Shown: positions 11,548 through 24,300 of the stretch, piece by piece | Layout: each line of letters begins with the position of its first letter | How positions within the stretch are numbered: the stretch's first letter is position 1 | From: Antedon bifida | Taxonomy: Eukaryota; Echinodermata; Crinoidea; Comatulida; Antedonidae | NCBI GenBank assembly: GCA_963402885.1 | Contig: OY727095.1 | Coordinates: 25,611,001-25,675,000, forward strand | Direction of reading: 5' to 3' | DNA: 64,000 nt | Notes under the pieces: generated by a model | Database searches by the model: none | Told to the model about the DNA's origin: nothing | What the model saw: the letters and a program-made list of their open reading frames with translations, nothing else | Position numbers and translations under genes: made by a program

Positions 11548-11562
11548 AACCCCCCCCCCCCC
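11548..11562. repeat. Poly-C run
   Basis: About 14 consecutive C residues near the inner end of the left foldback arm, preceded by GCGAA. Confidence 0.7.
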
Positions 11563-13734
11563 CAACCGACTGCGAACCCCCATCCTCGACATCCCCAATA
11601 CCTCATCACCCTCATCTCTGAAAATCCTCCAAATACGTGCCCCACAATACAAAAGGTTATTTGTAAATTGAAAAATTCGTAAACTCGTTGTGAATAACTC
11701 ATACCGTCTAGACAAACGCGTACCTATTGTTTATCACTGCCAGTCAGCATGCTTAAAGAATGGAACGCTGCGGTTACCTACAATATTTATGTGTGAATAT
11801 GAAGTATAGTGTATCATTATCATAGAGGATTATAGTGAATTTAATATATTACACTATAATATCTATGGTATCATGTACTGTAGTTTACATTAGGCCTATA
11901 GCATTCGATTATTTTTTCCTAGACCACCAGCCGATACGTAGGCCTACTCAACTGTATCAATTCCACCTATTTACATTGATATATTTAGTTTCCTCAACAA
12001 ATTGCTGTAAATAAATACAGATAGAGCTATCAGGGGCAGTCGCAGGACTATTTTAAGAGGGTTGCTCAAAGACTCCAGGGCTGTAGACACTGAGTATTTG
12101 AGCAAGCAAATTGTTAAATGACACCCCTAGACGGCCGCAAATGGTACTCTCGCACGTAAAATTCATGATAAATTTGTTTTCGTTCAATGCGAACGTCACA
12201 TGGAAGTCCCTGATGAAGGTACTTTTGGTACGGTAATGCATTCTAATAACTGTACTCAATTAATGTAAATTAATTATCAATTAATAATTTTAAAAAGTTA
12301 TACAAAAAATATGAAGCTGTTGCTATAAATATATTGAGCAAAAGGTTAAATTGTATAATTTGGAATTCAGATATTCAAACCACAATTTCCAAAAATTCAT
12401 TTTTATTTATCCACTATAAACTTTACAAAAGTGTTGTTTTAAACCACACTCCAAATAAAACAAAGAAAATAATGATAGGACATTTGCAGAAAGAAGCAAA
12501 CTTTGCTCTGCTACCGGTATAACACGGTTCAAATTTCGGAACGTCTATAAATTAGGCCTACTACGGAAATTCGGCCTAATATTTACGAACGTACGGAAAT
12601 GAAGATAAATAGGGTACTACACGCATCGGAAATACAAAACTATACGCACAATTATGATTTGGCCTAAAAATTGGCCTTAGATTATGAAAAACCCCCGGCC
12701 AAAACGCAATAATTATGGACAAATCGATTATTAGCCTTGTCAATATGCCTAATATTTAAAAGGGATGAATATAGGCTATATTTCGTTTGTCGATGAATTT
12801 TTGAATTCATGTGTGAATGATTGATCCATTAGAGGTAATCTGTGATGGCTCTAGTAACACTGCTATGCGTGGGTAATTTGTGAATAGCGTAGTATGCTAC
12901 ATACACAAGCCTAGATAGGGAAGATCTGTACTGTAGTTCATTGCGAGAGGAGGGGGAAGTCCGGTAATGTGTCATGAAAAATGTAACAAGCCAGAGATGA
13001 AATAAAATCACTAACATTTAGCGGATTGTCGTTGTTTTAGTCGTCGTCAGAAGTTTATCGACCGACATCTATTTCTCATGTGTAGTAGAGCGTTTCTTTG
13101 ATTGAATAATGTTGTTTGTATTATAACACAAGTTCATTTTGGATTTTCAGTAAATTACCAATGGTTTATTCAAAGTCAAACTGTAACTAATCCCTCACTA
13201 TTCAATCAAAATGTTATTGTTATACTACTATATTGTTGAAAAATGGATTGCGTGATATGAAAATGGATTGATAGTAAAACGTAATAAAGATACGTTCTTG
13301 TCTGGTTATTAGGTATTCATGCTCTGATGAAGCAGAGGATTATTTTTATAGCGTTCCATTTAAAATAAATGTTATTACAAAGATATATTTTGGTTGTGAA
13401 GGTCGTTTTAACAATTAGGCTAATATCAAAACATTCAACAATGATAAAAAGTACGATCGTTTTGTTCAATGGTAGCATGCTGCGCCAACTTGGTAATAAT
13501 ATAGACAATACTCACACAGATAATACAACTGAATAACCGATACTTGAGGTATAACAATAATGTAACTTTATTAACAAAGCAAACAGTAAACATTCGTATG
13601 TAGAACAACAACAACGAGGGGGCTCATATGGAGCGCCGTACGTGACATAACAGCCAAACTGGCGCTGCATGAGAGTGTTTTTCCGGCCAATTAGAGGTGC
13701 CATTTATCATGAATGTTATGTGCCCTGGCCTTGA

Positions 13735-14172
13735 CCCTGGCAGACCCCTCTAAAGTTCGACTAGAGACCCCATTTACCCCAAGTATAGCCTACCTTAGAT
13801 AGTGTAGATACCACCAGCAGCAAAAAAACCCACAAAACAACATGTTTAATCGAACTAACACCAAACAATTGAAAATATATCCCATCAATGACGATAAAAT
13901 GACCATTACCATTCTAAAGGGAAAATAGTTTAAGAGTTTCACTTAAAACTTATATAAGCCAAATAATAAATACTTTTCAATGCATGAGATTGTTGGAATC
14001 TACCTATATTTTCAATTGTTTTGTGTTAGTTCGATTAAAGTTAAACTTTATTCAATTAAACATGTTGTTTTGGGTTTTTTTTGCTGCTGGTGGTATCTAC
14101 AATATCTAAGGTAGGCTATACTTGGGGTAAATGGGGTCTCTAGTCGAACTTTAGAGGAGTCTGCCAGGGCCA
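13735..14172. repeat. Nested palindrome inside the foldback element
   Basis: A second inverted repeat (about 13735-13873 against 14020-14172) has a spacer of about 150 bp. The arms share ACATGTTTAATCGAACTAA and GGTGGTATCTAC. The outer halves are copies of the same GGTGGTATCTACA unit that makes up the main arms. Confidence 0.65.
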
Positions 14173-14480
14173 AGGCAGTGTACAGATAGTCTGTAATAGG
14201 TCATTTGGTATTGCTTACAATGTGCTAAATCATATAACATTGGTTGCTGGTGGTATCTACAATATCTAAGCTGGGCTAGTTGGGGAAAGGGGGGTCTCTA
14301 GTCTAACTTTAGAGGGGTCTGCCAGGGCCAAGGCAGTGTACAGATAGTCTGTAATAGGTCATTTGGTATTGCTTACATTGTGCTAAATCATATAAAATTG
14401 GTTGCTGGTGGTATCTACAATATCTAGGCTGTGCTAGTTGGGGGAAGGGGGGTCTCTAGTCTAACTTTAGGGAGTCTGGC
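14163..14480 (+). repeat. Tandem 158-bp units forming the right foldback arm
   Basis: Units begin with GCCAGGGCCAAGGCAGTG at 14163 and again at 14321, a 158-bp period. Each continues through CAGATAGTCTGTAATAGG and TGGTGGTATCTACA to GGGGTCTCTAGTC. A third, partial unit carries GGTATCTACA at about 14409. The left arm holds only one unit (about 11395-11535, inverted), so the arms differ in copy number. Confidence 0.65.
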
Positions 14481-15020
14481 ACTTGCGGTGCAGCAGACAA
14501 TTAGTCTGTTGTTATCCATTTCGTATTGTATGAACACAACTTGTTCATTTGGCATTAATTTTGAGTGGTACCTCACTCATCTATGCTAGCCCCATTTTAG
14601 GCCCTCCCTCGGAGGGTCTGGCGGGCCTATTGCAGCAGACAAAAAGTCTGTCGTTTGTGATACTGGTATAAGGATGCCAATGGGCATCCCATGGTGGTAA
14701 AATTAGGTGGTACTCTCTCATCTAACCGGTGCCGATTTTTTTAGCACATTTCGGGGTCCCCCCGGTCTAGACGCAGCAGGGGGCACCCGGCAGACTCCCA
14801 TTTTCATTGACTTCAAGTGACCCCCAACACACTTAAATAGTCAGATATTGGTACCTAGCTCATCTAACCAAATGTCTCTGGGCTGCCGGTCTACTATGGT
14901 GAATTATAGGTTATATGCATTTGATTTTTTAAAAGATATATTGATTTTGTCATGGTATTTAATTATTTATAATATATAGGATCTTGGTAGCGCACGTAAA
15001 ATAGCCAGTATCCCTGCACT

Positions 15021-15396
15021 GTGGGCTAAACGGACATTGTGACGTCATCGTATGTCCACTGGAATATAAAATATAGGATATTTGTCTCTTTCGTTATTGC
15101 TCATCACATTCAATAGAGCGCATCTCGCTTCCGTATTCCATTTCCCTTAAGATTTTAATACTGTGTAGGTCAATCAACTATCTTTCGCATGAGTTAAAAA
15201 TATTTTAATTTTTATGACGTCATCATGTCTAAAAATGTAAATAACGTGGGTCACTTATTTTCATCTTTACAGTATAAATTTCAATCTGTTATAGCTTGTC
15301 AGAAAAAAAAAAGATAAATCATGATTAAAACATTTTTGGAAGCTATTGGATTGTAGATACAAATTCATGTGAACATTTTGCCAATCAGATGTTGCA
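15021..15396 (+). mobile_element. HINE body fragment, plus orientation
   Basis: It carries the internal landmarks of the long HINE units in order: GGACATTGTGACGTCATCG, TAGAGCGCATCTCGC, TTTTTATGACGTCATCATG, AATAACGTGGGTCAC and GAACATTTTGCCAATCAG. Neither end hairpin is present, so it is an internal fragment. Confidence 0.7.
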
Positions 15397-15856
15397 GGGA
15401 TGTGAATTTTCAGTGGTTTCCGCGATTTCTGGGTTTTTTACACGTTTTTAAAAGGTCTCGTAAGTCCTACGAATCCGTCGAGAAAATTTTAGGGGGGTAC
15501 GGTTAGGTAACGAACAAAAAATCCCGCAATTATTTATCTTAAATAACGTCGATCCTAGCACTTCCTGTATCTTCCAACCTATCTATTTTGGTGGCATAAT
15601 AATTGGCGTTCATATTTTAATGAATAACAAATTTAATAATAATTTTATAATGTAAAATAACCCTTTTTAAAAAGTAATTGTCGAACATTTTCTAAACAAA
15701 TTAAATGAAGGTGATGATTTTATTTTTATTTATTTATTTAAAACATATTCAAAGAGGATAAAAACATATCAGGTATAGATGTAGCACCTGTTTTACATAT
15801 GGTCCTGTTTATAGAAAATAGAAGGTAATAATAAAAACATGTATAAAATATTCTTA
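15397..15856. other. No gene recognised
   Basis: Intron sequence with a short TTTA-rich run at 15720-15745. Nothing else seen. Confidence 0.4.
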
Positions 15857-16594
15857 AGGCTACGGTCACACTACAACCCCAAGCCTGGCACGACTCACCG
15901 CGATTGAGATTTCAAACCGGGCTTGAGTTTATTGGGCGGTCACACTATTCGAATTCTGTTGGGTTGTCCTCCGAACGAAACCGGAAATCAGTCAGCTAGC
16001 TAAATAAATTAAGTGAGCCAATCTGTAGTACATACTTACAATTTTATTTAGAATTCACTAGGCCTATGCATTTTGTTGTTACTGTAGATGATTTAAATTT
16101 AAAATATATGTAATCGACTGATTGTAAGCATAATATTAATATAGGCCTGCCGCCACAGACAGAGTAGGCTAGCAGATTCTAGTTTCGTCTTAAATTCAAC
16201 CACTAGATGACAGACAATGCACAGCGTACAAAATGCCGGTGATAGTTACGAAGGACCTCAGATTACAAGAAGAAAAATTAATGCACAAATCTCTTTAATA
16301 TCTTCACCTCAACCAAAACCCGACGAAACGATCCACGAAAAAAAGGCATGTGGATATCCATCCACTAAAATTCCCAATAAACAACACAGAGTTGATGACT
16401 GTGATTGGCCAGATTCCAAAAAATAATGTCAATCCCGGTCACGCTAAGGTCAACTCAGGGTCCATCTGGGTTGAGTTGCCTGGATTGAAATCGATTTCAA
16501 GCCAGGCGCGAGTCGATCCACGTTCGGTCACACTACAAAAATCTCAATTGCGGTGAGTCGCGCCAGGCTTGAGGCTGTAGTGTGACCGTAGCCT
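15857..16594. mobile_element. 738-bp MITE with TIRs of about 53 bp
   Basis: The left end AGGCTACGGTCACACTAC continues through AAGCCTGG, CGACTCACCGCG and ATTGAGA. The right end is its inverted copy at about 16542-16594 with a few mismatches. A further GGTCACACTAC lies inverted just inside the right end (about 16527), so the subterminal sequence is itself repeated. The flanks (TTA and AAA) show no clear target duplication. An open frame at 16217-16426 is not similar to a transposase. Confidence 0.75.
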
Positions 16595-16662
16595 AAAACT
16601 TGTAAAAACAGTAAAAATAACATTATGTACATTTATGATAAAAGGTGAAAATACAAAAAGAA

Positions 16663-18682
16663 CTAGATTTGAACTCGTCACTACGGACGAGTTAGGTTAT
16701 CCGCAGCGCAAACGCCACGTGCACGTCATACGTTAGAATATTACGCGCAGAAAAACGATCATGCCATTGGAAAAATGTTAGTGCGCTCTCTATTTTGTGT
16801 CACGTCTAAGTATATACAGTACACTATATACTGTATACGTACTACATACAGTGCAGTATAGGTGAAAATAAGTGACCAAAGTTTTTGACGCTTTTGCACA
16901 TGATGACGTCATAACAATTTTAAAAATTGTAAATCATGCGAAAAATAATTGATTGACCTAGACCCCATTTACACTTTCGTTTGGGTCCAGGGCCGGTCCT
17001 GGGCCGGTTGCAAAATATTTACTTTTTAGGCCGGCCCAGAGCGTTTACACTACCGACGCAGATTACTGGTCGTAAATAATTTTATCGGAAGTACCATTGC
17101 ATGCTGGGATACGAAGTACAGTTTGTTTACATTTTTCTCGCTCGATGTCAATTCAACTTTCCGCGCGAACCGACCATTTTATATTTATACTGTTGTTGTT
17201 TTTTGTCCCGTCCCGTTAAAAAACAAAATGAACCCCACTGTTTTATATATATGGCTGTATTTTATGTATATGCGAAACAAGCGGAGGAATACTTTATTGA
17301 AAGAAGTCACAGATGAGGATAATGAAGAGGAGGTTCATTTTACAAAATATCAAGATCGTGTTCCCGAGCAACCCAAGTACCTCCTCGTATGTCCAATTGG
17401 AACCACGATTTTCAGACATCTTATAAAAATTGGTACAAATAAATTTAACTACGGAATATAAATGATGAAGAAAACAAATTGTCGCGCGAAAAAGAAGGTA
17501 TGTACCAGAATGTCGGATCGTCATAACAACCACCTCATAAAAAGGTCAAACGTTGTTCACGGTTCACTGCGTAAGCCGGCCCAAAACGTAAAAGCCGCTC
17601 CTGAACCTACCTGGAGAGGTGGCCCAGATCTGCGTCCGGCCCAGGGCCGGCCTAACTTTTTGGAGTATTTACACTTATCAATTGCCGACCCAGGGCCGAC
17701 CCAGGGCCGGCCTAAATCGTAAGTGTAAATGGGGTCCTAGACAATATAAAAAAATGGAGGGAAATGGAATATGGATAAGTGGAGATGCGCTCTATTTAAT
17801 GTGATGAGCTATGACGAAAGATACAAAAATCCTATATTTTATATTCGAGTGGCCATACGATGACGTCATAATGTCCGTTTAGCCATATTGATTCATGATT
17901 CGATATTTACAACTCATCTACTTCCAGAATATGTAATTTTAAAAAAAGTTCACCAAGTAGTTTAAAATCTATGACTGTTTAAAAAAAGGCATAATTTTGA
18001 CGAATTTTTGAATATTTTCATCAAAAACGCGCGCAAATTGTCCAATTCGACGTGCTCGTATGACGTTAAATTATGTCGGAATTGTTTAAAAGTTGGTAAA
18101 ATTACTAGAAAAGGCTGAAAAAACTAAAATCACGCAAAAAAATCTGTTTTTAACGCTACGTGCGCACCGCGCGCGTAATTTTTTGCGCGCACGTGGGAAT
18201 TTTTGACATGCTTAAAATGACATGAAACGCGTAGAAAGTTGATTAGAAATTGATTTTTCGCATTTTGAAATTTTAAACGCGCGTGCGCACGTAACTTTCT
18301 ATAAAACATGCCATTTTTAATCCATAGAAAGTTTGCCCTTGACATGACTTAAATTTTCACCTAGTGTCAATACAAAATGACTTTTGGTTTTTAATCTATG
18401 ATCAATCATTGAAATTCATAAAATCGCGCGTAAGTCACGTTGCGCAACTCTAAAATCATAAAACAAAGTGTCTTGCACATCTACAGTTAGAGGTCAATCT
18501 TCTGACAAAGTTATATAATCTTATGTTAGCAAGAATTAGAGATATGCTGCCAACAAAATTCTGGGAAAGAAAGAAGAATATAGAAAAAAAAAAAAAAAAA
18601 GAAAAAAAAAGATCCTGACAATAACAAGGGGTTATCCGCCAAGTGCGGATAACCAATTATCCGCCAAGTGCGGATAACCAAT
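16663..18682 (-). mobile_element. HINE copy, A' end type, split by a MITE
   Basis: On the minus strand the 3' end is at 16663 (CTAG then T), preceded by a hairpin with stem GAACTCGTC and by GCGGATAACC. The 5' end is the hairpin GGTTATCCGC/GCGGATAACC at about 18634-18655, with a second similar hairpin after it. The body has poly-A (poly-T on the sense strand), a GAAAGAAAGAAGAA tract and TGACGTCA sites at about 16903 and 17860. A 776-bp MITE (16961-17736) interrupts it; without that the unit is about 1.2 kb. Confidence 0.7.
16961..17736. mobile_element. 776-bp MITE with CTA target duplication
   Basis: GACCCCATTTACACTT at 16961-16976 is repeated inverted at 17721-17736. CTA flanks it on both sides (16958-16960 and 17737-17739). 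Intact HINE copies read GATTGACCTAGACA at this spot (for example near 22360), which is the empty site with a single CTA. The subterminal regions are rich in GGGCCGGCC-type repeats. A 3-bp duplication fits PIF/Harbinger-like elements, but CTA is only a near match to their usual target. No transposase was seen. Confidence 0.85.
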
Positions 18683-18689
18683 AAAACAA

Positions 18690-19070
18690 ATTTGTAAATG
18701 ACTTAATCACAGAGAGTGACTGAAAACAGAGGCAATAAAATATTTTAAAAAGACAATTTCTAAATGAATTCCCTAATACAATCATCAATAAAACTTTCCT
18801 TTAGCTGGTGTTGATTTTTTATTTATTATATAAAGCTATTGGTGTTTCTCCATTAGTTGGACCTTTTACTACTTAGCGGCGGATTGTTCTACATTAACGT
18901 TTTTTTCTCCGACATTAGAGGTTCAAACATGCATTCTTCTTTTTCATTTTAAAGAACGAAAGTTTTAAAAATGAACTTCTCTGGACTAACTAGTAATCTG
19001 TACTAAAAAGAAATCAATATGGTAATGGTAATACATTAATAGATTGTTACAAATTTTTATTTTTGTTCAG
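18690..19070. other. Unique intron sequence before IMP3 exon C
   Basis: AT-rich, no repeat ends recognised. It leads into a pyrimidine tract and TTGTTCAG acceptor. Confidence 0.5.
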
Positions 19071-19143
19071 GAATATGGAAGATTTTATCACATGGACAGA
19101 CACATCTAAAATTAAGAAACATGTAATGATGTACAATGAAAAG
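19071..19143 (+). CDS. IMP3: IMP3, internal exon C
   Basis: This is a 73-nt exon between a TTTTTGTTCAG acceptor and a GTAAGG donor. It completes the split Arg codon from exon B and encodes [18 protein letters not shown] and MMYNEK. This matches the conserved C-terminal segment of IMP3, in which MEDFxTWxDxSKIKxHV is nearly invariant. It ends on a complete Lys codon (phase 0), which matches the start of exon D 23,333 bp further on. The exon is a small island between HINE copies. Confidence 0.93.
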
Positions 19144-19199
19144 GTAAGGACATAATAGATAGAAAAACGATTATACCAATGTGACTGAAGAAAAAAAAA

Positions 19200-20212
19200 T
19201 ATTAGTGTGCCCTCTATTTTGTGTCTAAGTATATACATTATACACTATATACTGTATACATACAGAATAGGTGAAAATAACGGGACCCGCCTTTTATTCC
19301 AATTTTTAACATGATGACGTCATCAAAATGAAACATGTAGATAGCAATTTTGGAAGGGAATTATCTGAGCAACAACATATCAACGTGTTGAAGAAATATA
19401 CGTAGAATATGAAAGCACGTTCTTGTAAATGTCATGAACTATGATGCAAAATATGAAAATATGACTTTTATAATTGAACTGGCCATATGATGACGTTACC
19501 ATTCAACAGTTATTCACGCTTTTGCACATGATGATGTCATCAAAATTTTTAAGACAGTAAATCATGCGAAAGATAATTGATTAATATATCAAAATATGGG
19601 GAAAATGGAATACGGATAATTAAATGTGATGAGCTATGACGAAAGAGACAAAAATCCTATATTTTATATTCGAGTGGCCATACGATGACGTCACAATGTC
19701 CAGTTAGCCATATTGATGCATGATCGATATCTACAACTCATCAACTTCCAGAATATGTAATAAAAATAAACTTCACCGTTTAGTTTAGAAACTATGACTG
19801 TTTAGGCATAATTTTGACAAAAACATTTGCACGCACATGGATATTTTTACATGCTTAAAATGACATGAAACGCGTAGAAATTGATTTTTCACATTCTAAA
19901 ATTTTAATTGCACACTTAACTTTCTGTGAAACATGACACTATGTCGGTCTGTTGGTCAGTAAACACTAACTTGAGCACGCGACTGCAGCCATGTATATGG
20001 TCTTGTTTTTCTACAGAAAGTTAATACATGATATAAATTACACTTTTGCTAAGTTTCAATTTAAATTGTATGGTTTCCGATCATGTTATGTCATATAACA
20101 AAGTTTCTTGCACATCTATAGATAGAGATTAATCTGACAAAGTTATACAATCTTATGTAATATAATTAGAGATATGCTGCAAACAAAATTCGTGGAAAGA
20201 AAAAAGATAAAA
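19200..20212 (-). mobile_element. HINE copy lacking its 3' end
   Basis: From GTGCCCTCTATTTTGTGTC onward it follows the other minus-strand units: the ACACTATATACTGTATAC palindromic tract, ATGATGACGTCATC (about 19312), TGGCCATATGATGACG, AGTGGCCATACGATGACG and the final GAAAGAAAAAAGAT tract. It lacks the CTCGTC hairpin and CTAG at its 3' (left) side. Confidence 0.65.
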
Positions 20213-21685
20213 CTAGACATGTAACTCGTCACTTCGACAAGTTAGTTATTCGCACCACACAAACGCCACGTGCACGTCATACGTTGACATTTTGCACACA
20301 GAATAAGGTTATGGCATTATGACCTGAACTGAAGAATATGATATGCTGTTTAGTGCTGAATTCTGTCAATTTTTTGTCATATAGTATATACAGTGCAAAC
20401 GGTATAATCTGTATACATATTACATACAGTGTAGAATAGGTGAAATTACGGGACCAGCTATTTATTCCAATTTTTAACATGGCGACGGTATCAAAATGAA
20501 ACACTAAGATAGCAATTTCGGAAGGAAATTATCTCAGCAACAACATATTAACGTGTAGAAGAAATTTGAATACGTAAAATGTAGATGCGCGCTCTTTTAA
20601 ATGTGATGAACTATGACGCAAAATATGAAAATACGACTTTTTATATTCAACTGGCCATATGATGACGTCACATCTGATTGGCAAAATGTTCACATGAATT
20701 CGTATCTACAATCCAATAGCTTCCAGAAAACGTTTTAATCATGATTATCACTTTATTCTGATGAGCTATAACCGATTGAAATTTACTGTAAAGATGAAAA
20801 TAAGTGACCCACGTTAAAATATTTTTAACTCATGCGAAAAATAGTCCATTGACCTAGAAAATATCAAAATCGGGGTGAAAACGGTAAACGGATAAGTGGA
20901 GATGCGCTCTATTAAATGTGATGCGCTATGACGAAAGCTACAAAAATCCTATATTTTATATTTGGGTGGCCATACGATGACGTCACAATGTCCTGTTAGC
21001 CATATTAATGCATGATTCCATATCTACAACTTATCATCTTCCTGGATATGTAATTAAAAAAAAGTTCACCTCGTAGTTTAGAATCTATGATTGTTTAAAA
21101 AATTTTTGAACTTTTTCATTAAAAACGCACATAAATTATCCAATTCAACGTGCCTGTATGACGTAATTTTAAGTCAAAATTGTTTAAAAGTTGGTAAAAT
21201 TACTATAAAAGGCTGGAAAAACATAAATCACAAAAAAAAAATTGTTTTCAACGCTACGTTCGCACCATGCGCGTACAAAAATGCGCCCGCGTGGGAATTT
21301 TTTACATGCTCAAAATAACATGAAACACGTAGAAAGTTGATTAGAAATTGATTTTTCGCATTATGAAATTGTAAACGTGCGTGCGCGCGTAACTTCGTGT
21401 GAAACATGCCATTTTTTCTCCACAGTCAGCTAGCGCAAGATATAAATTAAACTTTTGTTAAGTTTCAATTTACGCTGTTATATGGTTTTCGATATATATT
21501 AAAAACGCGAAATTCATAAAAACACGCGTAAGTCACGTTGCGCATTTCTGACGTAATTCACAATAGCAGGTGCACAACTTCACGTGAATGCCCACATGTT
21601 GACAAAGTTATAAAATGTTATGTTTACACGTTTTTGAGATATGCGTGACACAAAAATGACAGAAAGAAAGAAGAATACAGAAAAA
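20213..21685 (-). mobile_element. HINE unit, A end type
   Basis: The 3' end is at 20213 on the minus strand: CTAG, then ACATG, then a hairpin AACTTGTCG/TGACGAGTT with small mutations, then a mutated GCGAATAACTAA. It abuts the next unit with no 5' hairpin between, a head-to-tail junction at 21680-21686. TGACGTCA sites lie at about 20663 and 20978. Unit length is 1,473 bp. Confidence 0.75.
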
Positions 21686-23269
21686 CTAGATTTGAACTCG
21701 TCACTTTGACGAGTTCGGGTTATCCGCGCAAACGCAACATGCACATACGTTTAAAATATATGAACGCCAACAATTATTATGCCATCCTATGACATGAATT
21801 AAATATGTTTACAGTGCTGAATTGTACCTATTTTGTAGCATACAGCATATTACAGTATTTACAGAATACATTGTATGTTATATACAGTGCAGCATAGACG
21901 AAATTACGAGACCCATCTTTTAAATCCAATTATTAACACGATGACGTCATCAAATTGACATATAAAGATAACAATTTTTGAAGATAATTATCTAAATAAT
22001 TACATTAATATAAATTTGAAGAATTTTGAGCACGTAAAAGTGAGATGCGCTCTCGTTTAAATGCAATGAACTTTTACGCAAGAGATGAAAATATGACTTT
22101 TTGAATTCAACTGCCCATATGATGACGTCACAACATCTGATTGGCAAAATATTCACATGAATTTGTATCTACAATCCAATAGCTTCCAGAAAACGTTTTA
22201 ATCATGATTATCACTTTTTATTCTGACGAGTTAAAACAGATTGACATTTACTGTAAAGATGAAAATAGGTGACCCACGTTATTTACATTTTTAGACATGA
22301 TGACGTCATAAAAATTAAAATATTTTTAACTCATGTGAAAGATAGTTGATTGACCTAGACAGTATTAAAATATATGAGGAAATGGAATACGTATAAGTGA
22401 GATGCGCTCTATTTAATGTAATGAGCAATAATGAAATAGTCAAAAATCCAATATTTTACATTCGTGTGGCCATACGATGACGTCATAACATCCGAGGGGT
22501 AAAGATTCTGCATGAATTCATATCTACAACATATCTGCTTCTATATTAAATAAAAAAAATTGGGGGTAACGGTTGATCCTGAGGAGCTATAATAGATTCA
22601 AAATAGGCATAATTTTGACAATATTTTGTCACTTTTGCAACTAAAACGCGCCCAAATGGTCTAAATCAACGTGTTTGTTTGACGTCATTTTAATTTGAAA
22701 TGATGTCAATCTTATTTTAAATGACTAGGAAAGGCTGTAAAATCATAAATCAAGAGAAAAACACATGATTTTCATGCTCCGTGCGCACCTTACGCATAAA
22801 ATTTTTCGTGCACGTTGGAATTTTTGACATGCTTAAAATGTCATGATCAGCGTAGAAAGTTGATTAGAAATTAATTTTGCGCATTTTAAAATTTTAAATG
22901 CGCGTGCGCGCGTAACTTTTTGTGAAACATGCCATTTTTAATCCATAGAAAGTTTGCCTTTGATATAATCTAAATTTTCACCAAGTGTCAATACAAAATG
23001 ACTTTTGGTTTATAATCTATGACCAATCATTGAAATTCATAAAATTGCGCGTAACTTACGCTGCGCGACTCTAACGTCATTTAAAATATGGAGGTGCACA
23101 ACTTCGGGTAAATGTCCATATAATGACAAAGTTATACAAAAGATATATTCACAAGCAATAGGGGATATGCTGCTCACAAAAATCCGGGAAAGAAAGAAGA
23201 ATAAAGATGAAAAAAAAAAGATTTTTACAATCACAAGGGTTATCCGCAACTTCAAAGTTGCGGATAACC
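21686..23269 (-). mobile_element. HINE unit, A' end type, with 5' hairpin
   Basis: The 3' end on the minus strand reads GCGGATAACCC, then the 10-bp stem GAACTCGTCA/TGACGAGTTC with loop AAG, then AAAT-CTAG. Its 5' end is the hairpin GGTTATCCGCAACTT/AAGTTGCGGATAACC (23238-23269). The 5' stem and the 3' flank share GGATAACCC. TGACGTCA or close variants lie near 21943, 22123, 22302, 22478 and 22681. Confidence 0.8.
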
Positions 23270-23299
23270 CAAAAAAAAAAAAAAAGATGATGAAACAGG

Positions 23300-23402
23300 A
23301 CAGTTACAAGGCGTTATCCGCTGAATGCGGATAACTAAAAAGTAATAATAAAATAAAAACAATAACAAGGGGTAATCCGCGTGTGGAATAAGTGTGGATA
23401 AC
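23300..23402 (-). repeat. Extra HINE 5' hairpin modules
   Basis: Two further hairpins of the same design (GTTATCCGC/GCGGATAAC near 23315-23335, and a decayed one near 23371-23402) are separated by A-rich spacers with AACAGGACAGTTACAAGG. They continue the 5' side of the unit before them as a ladder of about 70-bp modules. Confidence 0.65.
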
Positions 23403-23404
23403 CA

Positions 23405-23995
23405 ACAAAACAATGTAATGGCTTTTCTTATGTACGCCAAAAATATTGCTTTCAGGGTAATGAAAAGTTACTCAATAGATTTAATTATTTGTAAACTAAA
23501 TGAATATTAATTCTCCTGTAATGATGTAAAAACTTTACAACAATTGGTACTAATCATAAGAACGTAAAGTATATATATATATATTATATTATTATATATA
23601 TTATCTGAACGTTACACACAGGAGGAAACCGTTAATATGGGTCACTGAAACAGTCTCTACACGAACGTACCAAGAGACCAAAAGCATAGTTTATCAAATG
23701 GGTGACAGTGAGCGGTGCTTTAACATTTGTATCACAATATATCATGACAACAGCATCTTGTTAATTTTGGAACAAAATGATCAAATAACAACTTTCGTAG
23801 CCTACTTATATATCGGTCGTAGTAGATACCATTTATAATTATAAACAGAGCAAGCAGCAGAAATAATCAATAATATAAGCATTAAAGGCGTGTCCCTGGT
23901 ACCAGGCCTCCTATATTAACATTGAATCGCACCTAAATTTAATTAAGTGATTAATAAATAGCATAAATAATTAGTTAAATTACTAAAACAAATTG
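23405..23995. other. Intron sequence with a TA microsatellite
   Basis: A run of TATATATATATA with ATTAT variants occupies 23569-23604. No other structure recognised. Confidence 0.5.
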
Positions 23996-23999
23996 TATT

Positions 24000-24300
24000 T
24001 CACATAAAGTAAAGGCCTTTATAATTGATTAGTTGAATATCTAAAACAAATAAATTGTAGTTCACGATTCAGTTGAATCACTAAAATCACATTGTAGTTC
24101 ACGTAAAGTAGAGGCCTTCAATAATAGTTAAATTACTAAAACAAACTGTAGTTCGCGTAAAGTAAATGCCTTTAATCAATATAATTGATTAGTTGCATAT
24201 CTAAAACAAATTAATTGCAGTAGTTCACGATCAGTTGAATCACTAAAATCACAATGTAGTTTACCTAAAAGTAAAGGCCTTCAATAAACTAAATTCAAAT
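24000..24300 (+). repeat. Short tandem repeat array
   Basis: Repeated phrases TAGTTGAATATCTAAAACAA, TTGTAGTTCACG and GTAAAGTAGAGGCCTT recur in order, in units of about 60 bp grouped into higher units of about 180 bp. Copies are diverged. Confidence 0.55.

Larger units (their letters stand above)
10961..14904. mobile_element. 3.9-kb foldback-like element with arms of about 550-600 bp
   Basis: The left arm (10961-11535) is repeated inverted at 14276-14904. Shared landmarks run in mirror order: GGCAGCCCAGAGACATTTGG at the tips, the GGTACCAATATCTGAC block, CGGCACCGGTTAGATGAGAG and the CCCTCCCTCGG region. The tips still match a little outside (ATTCATCACTATAG versus ATTCACCATAGTAG), so the ends are approximate and no duplication is readable. 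No transposase was recognised inside; the interior from 11540 to 13720 holds no gene I know. Confidence 0.7.

Noticed and set aside
16217-16556. Transposase frame inside the 15857-16594 MITE
   Set aside because: The 68-69 codon frames show no DDE-like or helix-turn-helix pattern and overlap the right TIR.
19071-19143. Chance open frame within HINE sequence
   Set aside because: Rejected as chance: acceptor, donor, both phases and the IMP3 consensus all agree, and the flanks at this point are not HINE sequence.
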